Source: a virus
IMG/VR virus record: IMGVR_UViG_3300027719_000021
Span: 1 to 64,000 of that record
DNA: 64,000 nt
Direction: 5' to 3' (one strand)
Part shown: piece after piece, positions 13,099 to 21,714 of the stretch
Layout of the letters: each line of letters begins with the position of its first letter
How positions within the stretch are numbered: the stretch's first letter is position 1
Translations under genes and position numbers: made by a program
Notes under the pieces: generated by a model
What the model saw: only the letters and a program-made list of their open reading frames with translations
Told to the model about the DNA's origin: nothing
The model's database searches: none

Positions 13099-14430
13099 TA
13101 GTAGAGACGTTAGTTGCCGTCAATAATTAGTATAATGAGTAGATCTACCGGAGATTGCTGATACATTAGAAAATAATACGGGTTACACACATTGACGCAC
13201 TGAACAGTACATTTAATAATCTATACTACTAATAATTTTATAGGTGTAAGGGACAGCAAATCTCTTAGATAATGTACAACATGCTGTGCTGATGTTAACA
13301 TAATGTTAACTAAACGCAATAGACTTTGCCTATGTGTCTTCTAATTGCATAAATTATACTCGTGACGAACAGGGTGGAATTCCCAATGAAAAATACATTG
13401 TCTCTAAGTCACAGACTAGGTTGCTATGCTAGAAATGAGAGCAAAACCTATCAAAGGTAAAGGCATCGTGTTTGTATTACGAAAGTATATGCCAAACTAC
13501 ACGTAAAAATAAGTTTTAGGTACGACTACCAGTAACCAAATCTGGGTTGAATAAAAAAGCTAGGATCTGACCCCTTCTTAACAAAGGAATAACTAGTGAG
13601 ATGTCGAAAAATTATTGGAAAGTATTAAACTTATTGGTAAATTGGGTGCTATAATCAAATAGCTTCGAGGTTGAAATCCTCCACGCGTATCCAAGAGAGG
13701 CCGTTAACAGCCGTAGTGCAAAGGGGCCCAATCGCTTAAAAGTACAGTAGCTAGAAACTGTATTTGATAGTCACTAAGTTAATTAATATTGGAAAATAAT
13801 GCTTTATCGGGTTTAATGTTTTAGATTAAATATGTTAGACTGCACAGATAATATATTGGCGTAAAATAGGAATATATTACAGCAAGTGACATCGAAGAAT
13901 ATTAAACAAGCCGAACTGAGTCGGATAGTATACTCAGAAACGCAACTAATGATATATTTGTGAAACATTTTATATAAAGAAGTGCGAAACAAGTTCGGTA
14001 AATCATTTCTTACTGGAACTGACTAGTGTGAAAACTGTTAGCTCTATATCTACAACAGATGTAGTGAAAGTAGGGAGGTTTGAGGCCCGTCTAGTAGTAG
14101 CTGCTGATGTGAAAGTCAGATTACGCGTGTCGTTAAAATTATTTTTTGTATAAAGGGAGTAATAAATATGGAGGTGGAGCAAGGATCAATATAGAAATAT
14201 ATTTGCCAGCTAAAATTATGCATGTTTATTGAAAAAACAAAACTCTACTGCTATCGTAAGCTAGTACATTGATACTTAATTACCATGTCAATAGCTGTAG
14301 AGTGAGCAAACAAAACCTTATGGTGAGTATATGCTCATCTAAAAGCAACAGAGAGAAAGGAAAAGTGTTTTACTTGTCTGACGATGAGATTGCATTTCTC
14401 GTTTGTTTATCACTCTACTTATTTTTTAAT
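13099..14430 (+). ncRNA. candidate giant structured RNA, about 1.3 kb
   Basis: It starts right after a stop codon and ends in a T-rich tract before the next gene. I find no ORF above about 60 codons in any frame. Helices seen by eye: GACG/CGTC 13106-13121; TTACAC/GTGTAA 13183-13249; GTTAAC/GTTAAC 13294-13310; a junction closed by ATTGGG/CCCAAT (13641-13646 with 13727-13732) holding a GCTAT/ATAGC arm and a T-arm-like GAGG-TTGAAAT-CCTC (13667-13681); TACAGT/ACTGTA 13743-13762; GCCGAACT/AGTTCGGT 13910-13999; and the 3' module at 14242-14425. AGTAGAG (13100-13106) can pair with CTCTACT (14413-14419) to close the whole. It recalls phage giant RNAs such as GOLLD and ROOL in size and setting only. 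Confidence 0.6.
14242..14425 (+). promoter_or_regulatory. possible RNA switch or attenuator at the 3' end of the giant RNA
   Basis: GTAGAGT (14297-14303) has two partners. Upstream ACTCTAC (14242-14248) forms a hairpin extended by GCTAT/ATAGC. Downstream ACTCTAC (14412-14418) forms a longer helix extended by AAACAAA (14308-14314) with TTTGTTT (14402-14408). The downstream helix is followed by a T-rich tract (ATTTTTTAATT), so the second fold would resemble a terminator. The two folds exclude each other, as in attenuators. The next gene starts at 14445. Confidence 0.4.
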
Positions 14431-14444
14431 TAATAACCACTTAA

Positions 14445-14885
14445 ATGAAAACAAATTACTATTTTGAGTTACTAACAAACTGTAGTCCTATAGTAAAAGG
14501 TGGTGAATTAATTAAAGATTCGAATGTAGGAGGAATAAAGAATACATACAATGTTTATAAAGTTTATAGTATATTTACTGTAAGCTTATATAAGCGTCAT
14601 TTGGGTAAAGTCATTCTACTAAGACCATATAAATCAATATGGAATAAAAGAATGTCAAGGTTACCAAAAATTTATTGGGGTAAGGATCCCATTTTTATTA
14701 ATATGTGGTTATTGTTAACAAAGGATTATGATAAACTAAATGTTTCATTTGGTTCAACGAGTGTATTGATGTATGAAAGCACCACCCAAACTAAAACTAT
14801 TAGTATATTAAATGTACAATTCGAATCCAAATTAATAAAGAAATTCCTAAAAACAAATCAATCCTTTAGTATAAATCAAAAATAA
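14445..14885 (+). CDS. hypothetical protein, 146 aa
   Basis: Basic protein with several hydrophobic beta-like segments (YNVYKVYSIFTVSLYKRH, VILLRPYKS, FINMWLLLTKDY) but no clear TM helix. AT-rich codons. It is the first gene after the giant non-coding RNA and is followed 8 nt later by a gene with different codon use. No family recognised. Confidence 0.7.
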   Translation: MKTNYYFELLTNCSPIVKGGELIKDSNVGGIKNTYNVYKVYSIFTVSLYKRHLGKVILLRPYKSIWNKRMSRLPKIYWGKDPIFINMWLLLTKDYDKLNVSFGSTSVLMYESTTQTKTISILNVQFESKLIKKFLKTNQSFSINQK

Positions 14886-14893
14886 CTAAAATC

Positions 14894-15352
14894 ATGGCAA
14901 AGAAAAGTTTTATTTCAGCAGATGCAACAGAACAAGTTATCACAAATAACATCAAAGAACTCTTAAAAGAGGAAACAAGGAACAGAATTCCTTCAATGTT
15001 TACTGAATCTTATATGCTTGCGGAAGCAGATGCAGAAGATGGCGTAGCTGAAGGTAAAGTCATCAATGACCTTGATGTAACAAGTTTTGCTACAATCAAG
15101 GAGGTCTTCGTAACTTCTATTGTTTCTGTCGACAACGGAAAAGCAATAAGAGTTAACGGAGAAATCGAAATTCCACTGGAATCAGGGAGAAAAGTTTCAC
15201 TCTTCGAAACTTTGTTCACAGACAAGAACGAAGCCATTGCAAGATGGGAAGATTATATGGAACAGAAACTCAAGGTTGCCCTTGACAAACAGAATGCTTA
15301 CAACAATCTTGTTGGCTTCCTGAAAAATCAGATCTCAGAAAGAAACTTCTAG
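14894..15352 (+). CDS. hypothetical acidic protein, 152 aa
   Basis: Acidic N-terminal half (SYMLAEADAEDGVAEGK), a central strand-rich region (VFVTSIVSVDNGKAIRVNG, then EIPLESGRKVSLFETLF), and a C-terminal helix. Codon use is more G/C-ending than in flanking genes, as in the 262-aa gene at 1881. It is probably well expressed. One base separates it from the next gene. Function unknown. Confidence 0.75.
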   Translation: MAKKSFISADATEQVITNNIKELLKEETRNRIPSMFTESYMLAEADAEDGVAEGKVINDLDVTSFATIKEVFVTSIVSVDNGKAIRVNGEIEIPLESGRKVSLFETLFTDKNEAIARWEDYMEQKLKVALDKQNAYNNLVGFLKNQISERNF

Positions 15353-15353
15353 T

Positions 15354-15926
15354 ATGAAAAAATTACTAGGTATTTTTCTGATAAGTATTTTGAGTTTGTT
15401 TTTAATACAAGCTCAAGATAATACATCTAAATCTTATGCTGTTTCAGCAGGTGACACTGTGACCGTAACAGTAAAGACTACAGATGTGAATCTTCCTATT
15501 AAGGATACCAAAATGATCTATGATCAAATTGATAGACTTAAGGAATCAAACAAACTAGAATATGATGCTATGATTAGTAAACTAAATTTAGTAAACAGTA
15601 AAATTGATAATATTGTTTACAAAGAAAGTGATGCTAAAATAGAATATATAGCAGCAAATTTTGGTATGACAGAGAAAGATATAACTAATACAATTCGACG
15701 AAGTAGCGCATTTACAATAATTGCATGCATCATTCCTATAGTACTATTATTCTCTGTATGGTGGAAATTATATAAGTTCCGACAACTAGAAGCCAGTAAT
15801 GCCTTAATATGGGTGATACTGATGCTAGTTGTTGCACTCGTTACTGGGTTTCTTATCAAATTTACACTTGAACATCTATTTAATCAAGACATGGCCGTCT
15901 TGACACATCTACAAAACTTATTGTGA
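15354..15926 (+). CDS. secreted/anchored protein with signal sequence and two C-terminal TM helices, 190 aa
   Basis: A clear signal peptide (MKKLLGIFLISILSLFLIQAQ) leads into a short extracytoplasmic region with a coiled-coil-like part (about 60-105) and two TM helices (about 118-141 and 152-175). Its position about 0.8 kb upstream of a secreted M23 peptidase makes a lysis (holin- or spanin-like) role plausible, but no family motif confirms it. Confidence 0.7.
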   Translation: MKKLLGIFLISILSLFLIQAQDNTSKSYAVSAGDTVTVTVKTTDVNLPIKDTKMIYDQIDRLKESNKLEYDAMISKLNLVNSKIDNIVYKESDAKIEYIAANFGMTEKDITNTIRRSSAFTIIACIIPIVLLFSVWWKLYKFRQLEASNALIWVILMLVVALVTGFLIKFTLEHLFNQDMAVLTHLQNLL

Positions 15927-15933
15927 AAAAATC

Positions 15934-16500
15934 ATGTTAAGTTCAAATTTCGCTTTATCAAGACTTCTTAGAAAGAAGTTAAAAGAGGTGATACAATATT
16001 CTGAAGACTTTTTAGGATACAAATATGTTAAGGTGAGGAGGACCGGCAAGGTCCTTCTTGCCAAAAACATATTCCAGTTTATATTTAAGCCAGTAAAGCT
16101 TAATTTAAACCAGGTATTATCTCATATAGATACACACATTGTTAATGATGTATCAATCCCTGAAAAGATTGATGTATTATATACAGCTATATTAGCGAAA
16201 AAATACAACTTAACCCAAACAAAGGAACCGTCTCTCACATTGAGAGCATTACTGCGTATGGGAGCCTTAACAGACTCTCGTTATGCTGAAGGATATATTA
16301 ACTTAATCTATGGTTATGTAAAGGATAAATACAGTGCTAATCTATTAAGTATAATTGAAATATTAACCACGTCTAAAAACGTTGTTAGACCTTCTGCTGA
16401 CAGGACTGATAAAGTTGTTATTAATGCTATACTGAGGTCTCTTAGCTTATTAAGAGCTCCTCCTAATAGAGTAACAATAGGGCTACTACGAGTAGCTTAA
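15934..16500 (+). CDS. hypothetical basic protein, 188 aa
   Basis: Basic, helical protein (RLLRKKLKEVIQYSED, LTLRALLRMGALTDSR, ILRSLSLLRAPPNRVTIGLL). No TM segment or catalytic motif. It ends 13 nt before a strong terminator and so closes the transcript that begins after the giant RNA. Function unknown. Confidence 0.7.
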   Translation: MLSSNFALSRLLRKKLKEVIQYSEDFLGYKYVKVRRTGKVLLAKNIFQFIFKPVKLNLNQVLSHIDTHIVNDVSIPEKIDVLYTAILAKKYNLTQTKEPSLTLRALLRMGALTDSRYAEGYINLIYGYVKDKYSANLLSIIEILTTSKNVVRPSADRTDKVVINAILRSLSLLRAPPNRVTIGLLRVA

Positions 16501-16513
16501 AACAAATTAAAAA

Positions 16514-16555
16514 GATGGGTGGTAGTCTATAAGGGCTACCATCTATCTTATTTTT
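16514..16555 (+). terminator. intrinsic terminator
   Basis: A 14-bp stem with several G-U pairs (16514-16527 with 16534-16547, core TGGTAG/CTACCA) and a 6-nt loop is followed by TTATTTTT. It separates the 15.9-kb gene from the peptidase gene. Confidence 0.85.
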
Positions 16556-16701
16556 GATAACCTAATATACCTACTTTAACAAACACTTTCAGTAACTTTA
16601 CAAATCTTTTACCGTAAATAAAGAACCAATCTTAATCAAGCTTTTGGAAAAGTTAGTATATCAACTAAAGAGATATACAAATATGAACCAAATCTTTAAT
16701 T

Positions 16702-17346
16702 ATGAAGAAGCTTTTAATAGCTTTTTCTGTGTTAATTCTAACAACTTTAAATAGTTATGCTCCTACTTATGATAAAGAGTATATAGAAAATACAGAAAAG
16801 TTAACAAAAGTGGTAAACATTAGTAAAGAGCTGGATATAAATGAGATAGGAATATCAAATATACCATTAAATCCTTTTATTGATTTAAACAATGAACAGG
16901 AATTTAAACTTTCAAGTAAATATGGTTATAGAATGCATCCTATACTAAAAGCAGTTTTACTGCATAAAGGTATAGATGTTATTGTTGAAAAAAACGAACC
17001 TATTTTAGCATCTGGTTCAGGTCAAGTAATAAAAACTGGATACTCCAAATTCGGGTACGGTAATCACGTGATTATCAAACATAATGATGAATATAGTACA
17101 TTATACGCCCATCTAAACGATATCAATGTAAAAGAAGGAGATTATGTACATTATGGAGATGTAGTCGGCTTAGGCGGACAAACAGGCCTCGTATGGGGTA
17201 AAAGCTGTCATCTTCATTTTGAATTAAGAAAGAACAATACTGCGATTGATCCTCTTAAATTCATAGGAGCAAAAACTGGTGAAGAATTTGCTTATAAAAT
17301 GTATCAATTAAAGGAAACCAACGACTATTTATTTGGAGTAAGTTAA
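16702..17346 (+). CDS. secreted M23-family peptidoglycan endopeptidase, 214 aa
   Basis: N-terminal signal peptide (MKKLLIAFSVLILTTLNSYA) and a C-terminal M23/LytM-type zinc peptidase domain (about 70-200). Motifs are YGYRMHP (H79), LHKGIDV (H88 and D92), NHVIIKH, LYAHL and HLHFELR (H170 and H172); H88, D92 and H172 are the expected zinc ligands. It cleaves peptide cross-links of peptidoglycan, probably for lysis. The Sec-type signal means export would not need a holin. It follows a strong terminator, with a 145-nt AT-rich leader in which I see no clear promoter. Confidence 0.92.
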   Translation: MKKLLIAFSVLILTTLNSYAPTYDKEYIENTEKLTKVVNISKELDINEIGISNIPLNPFIDLNNEQEFKLSSKYGYRMHPILKAVLLHKGIDVIVEKNEPILASGSGQVIKTGYSKFGYGNHVIIKHNDEYSTLYAHLNDINVKEGDYVHYGDVVGLGGQTGLVWGKSCHLHFELRKNNTAIDPLKFIGAKTGEEFAYKMYQLKETNDYLFGVS

Positions 17347-17386
17347 TAGAGTTACAGGCACTCTAAGAATAAACAAATCAATTAAC

Positions 17387-17941
17387 ATGAATTTCGCAGA
17401 AAAAACTTTTAAACTTGAAAAACTAATTGATGTAAAGTCTGGTATTGAAGAATTTATTAAACTAAAGATAGATGAAAAGTCTAAATTATTATACTCGAAA
17501 GAGTATTCAGTTGATAAAGACAAAGATATAGACGATACTATTGCCACGTTGGATGAACAACTTGTAGAAGTTAAGTTGGCTATCCAAATAGCAAATACTA
17601 ATGAGAAACACGAAGACGGTAATACAAACAATCATTACATATATTTGTTATCCTCATTAAACAGAAGATTAGCAATGTTACGTGAATTAGAAAAAAGGGG
17701 AGAAAATCATCTCTTTTTATTTTCTAAAGAAACGACAAAAGGCCCTAATGCGGCCCATAACAAAAAATTACGTGAGCGTCTTACTACAAAGAAAGAAGCT
17801 GAAAAACGTATGAAAGAAATTGCTAATGAAATTGTAAAAATTGAAACTTCTATTTCAGAAATAAAACCAAAACTAACAGAATTTAACAAACGTGTCGAAA
17901 CGAAGGTTAAAGTTTTTGAAGGACTTGAAAAATTCTTTTAA
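17387..17941 (+). CDS. hypothetical coiled-coil protein, 184 aa
   Basis: Almost entirely helical and charged: a first coiled coil (about 5-75), a loop with NHYIYLLSSLNRRLAML, and a second coiled coil with Lys/Glu repeats (about 120-180). It lies 40 nt after the peptidase gene and 19 nt before the structured element preceding the reductase gene. Long helical proteins of this kind are hard to assign, and no function is claimed. Confidence 0.75.
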   Translation: MNFAEKTFKLEKLIDVKSGIEEFIKLKIDEKSKLLYSKEYSVDKDKDIDDTIATLDEQLVEVKLAIQIANTNEKHEDGNTNNHYIYLLSSLNRRLAMLRELEKRGENHLFLFSKETTKGPNAAHNKKLRERLTTKKEAEKRMKEIANEIVKIETSISEIKPKLTEFNKRVETKVKVFEGLEKFF

Positions 17942-17960
17942 TCTGAAATAATAATTATAT

Positions 17961-18032
17961 TAGTAGGGTTTGTGATGTATTAGTTCCCAGGTTAGGAGCC
18001 AGGTGATGACGATACTAAATCAAGCCCTGCTA
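17961..18032 (+). ncRNA. stem-closed element k upstream of ribonucleotide reductase (12-bp helix)
   Basis: TAGTAGGGTTTG (17961-17972) pairs along its full length with CAAGCCCTGCTA (18021-18032), with two G-U pairs, around 48 nt. TTTTT follows at 18033-18037. The reductase start used here (ATG 18048) is 15 nt downstream, so it could control that gene or terminate upstream transcription. It does not look like a cobalamin riboswitch. Confidence 0.5.
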
Positions 18033-18047
18033 TTTTTATCGACATAC

Positions 18048-20033
18048 ATGAAAAGTTTTGAACTATCAGATAACTTTATAAAGAAATATAAATCAATAGA
18101 TCCAGGATTTGGATTTAATGGTTTAGGGGAGATTACATTTTACCGTACATACTCCAGACAAAAAGAAGACGGTGTTAATGAACAATGGTATGAAGTAGTA
18201 CGTAGAGTAGTAGAAGGTTCGTTCTCTATGCAAAAGAATCATATCACAGAATACAATCTTGGTTGGGATGAGAACAAAGCTCAAATACAAGCACAAGAGA
18301 TGTATGAAAGAATCTTTAAAATGAAATTCTTACCTAGTGGTAGATCATTATGGGTAATGGGCACAGATGCTATATATAACAAAGGTCTATATGCTGCACT
18401 TAATGCATGTTCATTTGTATCTACAAAAGATATTAGTAAAGAACTTACTAAACCTTTTGAGTATATGATGGATATGTCCATGTTAGGTTGTGGTGTAGGC
18501 TTTGATATAAAAGGTGAAAACCAATTGCTTATAAGAAAACCTAAAGGTGAATTTCAATATGCTATACCTGACACAAGAGAAGGTTGGGTAGAATCTCTAA
18601 AGTTCTTGCTCGAAGCATACTTTATAGGTTCTTCATTACCTATATTTGATTATAGTTTATTAAGATTAAAAGGTGTACCAATAAAGACTTTTGGTGGTAA
18701 ATCATCAGGTCCAGAACCTTTAATCAAATTACATCTTCAAATTATAGAAAAATTAAATAAAAGAATAGGCGAAAAATTAACTGCAACAGATATTACAGAT
18801 ATAATGAACCAAATAGGTTGTTGTGTAGTAGCAGGTAATGTTCGCAGATCAGCTCAAATTGCATTAGGTAATCCTACAGATGAATACCTTAAACTTAAGG
18901 ACTATTCATGGGATAACTTCAATATGAGATATGTTGGTTCTAACTCTAAAAGAGCAGAATGGGGATGGACTTCAAATAATACAGTATTTTCTACAATAGG
19001 AGATGATTACACAAAGTTAGCAGAACAAGTATCTGTTAATGGTGAACCTGGTTTCTTTTGGATTGATAATACTCATAATTATGCTCGTATGAATGGTGTA
19101 GTAGATACTACAGATAATAGAGCAGAAGGCACCAATCCATGTGGTGAACAGCCACTTGAGTCATATGAAATGTGTTGCTTAGTTGAAACATTTCCTACAA
19201 GACATGACAATCTTGAAGATTTCTTAAAGACATTAAAATATGCATACTTATTTGCTAAGACTGTTACATTAGGTAAGAGTCATTGGGCAGAAACTAATAG
19301 GGTACAAATGCGTAATAGACGTATAGGTACATCTATAAGCGGTATAGCACAATTCATTGGCACTAACGGTGTTGAAGAATTAAGGAAATGGCTTGAAGCA
19401 GGTTATACTACAATTAAGAAATACGATCAAATATATTCAGATTGGTTATGTGTACCTCGTTCTATACGAGTAACATCTGTAAAACCATCTGGTACAGTTA
19501 GCTTATTAGCAGGTGTAACACCTGGTGTACATTTTCCAGAAAGTACATATTATATAAGGAGAATACGTTTCTCTACTAACTCATCGTTACTAAAAACAAT
19601 TAAGAATGCCAACTACAATATTGAAAAAGACTTAGATGATCCAGATCATACAGTTGTAGTAGAAATACCAGTAGAAGTTAAGAATTGTAAAACAATTGAT
19701 GATACTAATATTTGGGAGCAGTTAGCCATAACAGCATTTCTACAAAAATATTGGGCAGACAATCAGGTATCCTCAACAGTTACATTTAAACCTTGGGAAA
19801 AAGACCAAATTAAAACAGCATTAGACTATTACCAATATCAATTGAAACTTATTAGTTTTCTTCCAAAGACAGATAGCAAGATCTATCCTCAAATACCATA
19901 TGAAAAAATTAGCAAAAAGGAATATGAAGAAAAAGTAAGTGTAATTAAACCTGAATTATTAAGGTTTGATAAGGTAACAGATAAAGCTGAACCAGAATTA
20001 TACTGTACCAATGATACATGTACAATTAAATAA
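18048..20033 (+). CDS. nrdJ: adenosylcobalamin-dependent (class II) ribonucleoside-triphosphate reductase, 661 aa
   Basis: Matches the monomeric class II reductase that makes dNTPs using adenosylcobalamin. Visible are NACSF (C121), the catalytic NPCGE motif (C365) with a second redox cysteine 11 residues later (ESYEMCC, C376), the phosphate-site motif SVKPSGTVSLLAG, and a C-terminal shuttle pair CTNDTC five residues apart. The ORF is open to 18003, but that part lies in structured element k, so ATG 18048 (MKSFELSDN) is preferred. No small subunit is needed or seen. It supplies dNTPs for phage replication and depends on host B12 and a host thiol reductant. Confidence 0.93.
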   Translation: MKSFELSDNFIKKYKSIDPGFGFNGLGEITFYRTYSRQKEDGVNEQWYEVVRRVVEGSFSMQKNHITEYNLGWDENKAQIQAQEMYERIFKMKFLPSGRSLWVMGTDAIYNKGLYAALNACSFVSTKDISKELTKPFEYMMDMSMLGCGVGFDIKGENQLLIRKPKGEFQYAIPDTREGWVESLKFLLEAYFIGSSLPIFDYSLLRLKGVPIKTFGGKSSGPEPLIKLHLQIIEKLNKRIGEKLTATDITDIMNQIGCCVVAGNVRRSAQIALGNPTDEYLKLKDYSWDNFNMRYVGSNSKRAEWGWTSNNTVFSTIGDDYTKLAEQVSVNGEPGFFWIDNTHNYARMNGVVDTTDNRAEGTNPCGEQPLESYEMCCLVETFPTRHDNLEDFLKTLKYAYLFAKTVTLGKSHWAETNRVQMRNRRIGTSISGIAQFIGTNGVEELRKWLEAGYTTIKKYDQIYSDWLCVPRSIRVTSVKPSGTVSLLAGVTPGVHFPESTYYIRRIRFSTNSSLLKTIKNANYNIEKDLDDPDHTVVVEIPVEVKNCKTIDDTNIWEQLAITAFLQKYWADNQVSSTVTFKPWEKDQIKTALDYYQYQLKLISFLPKTDSKIYPQIPYEKISKKEYEEKVSVIKPELLRFDKVTDKAEPELYCTNDTCTIK

Positions 20034-20048
20034 ATCAAACTATTAAAT

Positions 20049-21236
20049 ATGGCCAAATCAAATAGAGTCAATACTAAACAAACAAAAGACGAATTAGAAA
20101 TATCAGGTGATATAAAATCTACAAGAAAATATGCAGAAAATATTATACTTGATAGATTTCTAAAAAAAGCAAAAGTCAACTTATCTATATGGAAAGTAGA
20201 CAGGTATCAAATTGGTTCCTGGGATGTTACTATGAAATTAGATAAAGGTAAAGACAGTCCTAAATTTCCAAAAACAGTAACTAACTATAATATAAAAGTA
20301 TGGTTAAAAAAAGAGATTATTAATCTCGAAGAATCTTTAACAAATTTAGTTAAAACTATACCATTATTTCAATATTCTTCTACAATGCCCATGACAAGAG
20401 ATCAAAATGGTATTGCATTAGAAATAGCTACATTAGATGCTCATTTTGGAAAATTAGCATGGTTAATGGAAACAGGTTATAGAAATTATGATACTAAAAT
20501 ATCATTAGAAGATTATGCATATGTTACAGATAAACATTTACAATGGTCTTCTAATTTTAAAGTAAGTAAAATATATTATATAATTGGACAAGACATATTT
20601 CATATTGATAATATGGAAGGACGTACTACAAATGGCGAACATTCGTTAGATGTAGATGGTAGAATAACTAAAATTCAAGATAAATCTTTTGAAATTATAG
20701 TTAAAAATATATATGCTTGTAGAGCAGTTGCTCCAGTTGAGATCATATGGTCTCCTGGTAATCATGATTACTTAGCATCATATATGTTATGCTTTGCATT
20801 AAAGGAGCATTTTAGAAAAGACGAATATGTTACTGTAGATATAGGTAAAAATCCAAGAAAAGCCAGATTATGGGGTAACCTACTAGTAGGATGGACACAT
20901 CGTATAACAGGACGATATAATAACTGGGGAAATGAATTAGCTCAAGCTTTCCCAGAACTGTGGAGCAAATCTATATTTAGAGAATGGCACCATGGAGATC
21001 AACATAAAAAACAAGATATAAAGTCTGTTCCAGTATTCACAAGTGGTGGTGTATTGTGTAGACAATTAACTGCATTATCCCCCGTAGACAGATGGCATTT
21101 TGATAATTTATTTACAGATGCTATTCCAGGTGGTGAATCATTTTTATGGTCTGCTTCAGAAGGCATATTTGCAAATTTCATAGCATGGACTGGGCAATAT
21201 GAAAAGAACAGAGATTATCTCATAAACAAAGAATAG
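20049..21236 (+). CDS. calcineurin-like metallophosphoesterase, 395 aa
   Basis: Metal-binding motifs of the metallophosphoesterase superfamily appear in order: LDAH (129-132), IGQDIFH (about 179-185), SPGNHDY (235-241), GWTHR and HHGDQH (314-319). The N-terminal 120 residues are an extra domain of unknown role. The substrate cannot be predicted; phage relatives act on nucleic acid ends or nucleotides. The gene is 15 nt downstream of the reductase gene, suggesting one transcript, and it ends in a hairpin (AGTAATAC with GTATTACT at 21235-21262). Confidence 0.88.
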   Translation: MAKSNRVNTKQTKDELEISGDIKSTRKYAENIILDRFLKKAKVNLSIWKVDRYQIGSWDVTMKLDKGKDSPKFPKTVTNYNIKVWLKKEIINLEESLTNLVKTIPLFQYSSTMPMTRDQNGIALEIATLDAHFGKLAWLMETGYRNYDTKISLEDYAYVTDKHLQWSSNFKVSKIYYIIGQDIFHIDNMEGRTTNGEHSLDVDGRITKIQDKSFEIIVKNIYACRAVAPVEIIWSPGNHDYLASYMLCFALKEHFRKDEYVTVDIGKNPRKARLWGNLLVGWTHRITGRYNNWGNELAQAFPELWSKSIFREWHHGDQHKKQDIKSVPVFTSGGVLCRQLTALSPVDRWHFDNLFTDAIPGGESFLWSASEGIFANFIAWTGQYEKNRDYLINKE

Positions 21237-21262
21237 TAATACTTACTACTCAGAGTATTACT
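21235..21262 (+). promoter_or_regulatory. hairpin overlapping the phosphoesterase stop codon
   Basis: An 8-bp perfect stem, AGTAATAC (21235-21242) with GTATTACT (21255-21262), has a 12-nt loop. No T run follows, so an mRNA-processing or stability role is as likely as termination. Confidence 0.45.
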
Positions 21263-21282
21263 GTAAGGAAGTGATTTTTAAA

Positions 21283-21714
21283 ATGAATATTAATTATCAA
21301 AAATATAAGAACATGTCAAACGATAAAAAAATTGAAAAATATCTGCAGATCCTGCAATTACGTGCTAGACTGACAGAATTAACTGAAGCCAGGGCTTATC
21401 TTGGTAACACTCAGTATTTCTCTACCAGGCGTAGGGTTTTAGCACAGGCTATTGAAGCTGCCGTATTAGACCTTCTTGGTCTTCAGCAAAAGTTAGCTCG
21501 TCCCATAAAGACTGTAGTTGTAGAAGTTGAACGCGAAGTTGGAAATGATTTCAGCTTTGGTGATATGGAATTATCTGTTGAAAAGTCGTTAGTAAACGAA
21601 GAACAGTTTAATCCTGTTAATTCAATTGCACGAGCATTTGGAATTCAGATTCCGAAGGATATGTCTAATGTAGACCAGTATCTCGTAACTGAGATAAGGG
21701 GCTTACTTAGATAA
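21283..21714 (+). CDS. hypothetical helical protein, 143 aa
   Basis: Helical protein (KYLQILQLRARLTELTEARAY, VLAQAIEAAVLDLLGLQQKL) with an acidic middle and a C-terminal segment IPKDMSNVDQYLVTEIRGLL. ATG 21283 is chosen over GTG 21271; MSNDKK at 21313 is also possible. Codons are more G/C-ending than in the phosphoesterase gene, suggesting higher expression. A strong terminator overlaps its end. Function unknown. Confidence 0.75.
   Translation: MNINYQKYKNMSNDKKIEKYLQILQLRARLTELTEARAYLGNTQYFSTRRRVLAQAIEAAVLDLLGLQQKLARPIKTVVVEVEREVGNDFSFGDMELSVEKSLVNEEQFNPVNSIARAFGIQIPKDMSNVDQYLVTEIRGLLR

Noticed and set aside
13099-14430. Group I/II intron, RNase P RNA or rRNA fragment in the 1.35-kb region
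   Set aside because: I see no group I core or group II domain V motif, no RNase P GGAAAGTCC-type motif and no conserved rRNA segment. The flanking ORFs look complete, so nothing needs to be spliced.
17961-18047. Cobalamin riboswitch upstream of the class II reductase
   Set aside because: The element is 72 nt, much shorter than B12 riboswitches, and no B12 box is visible.
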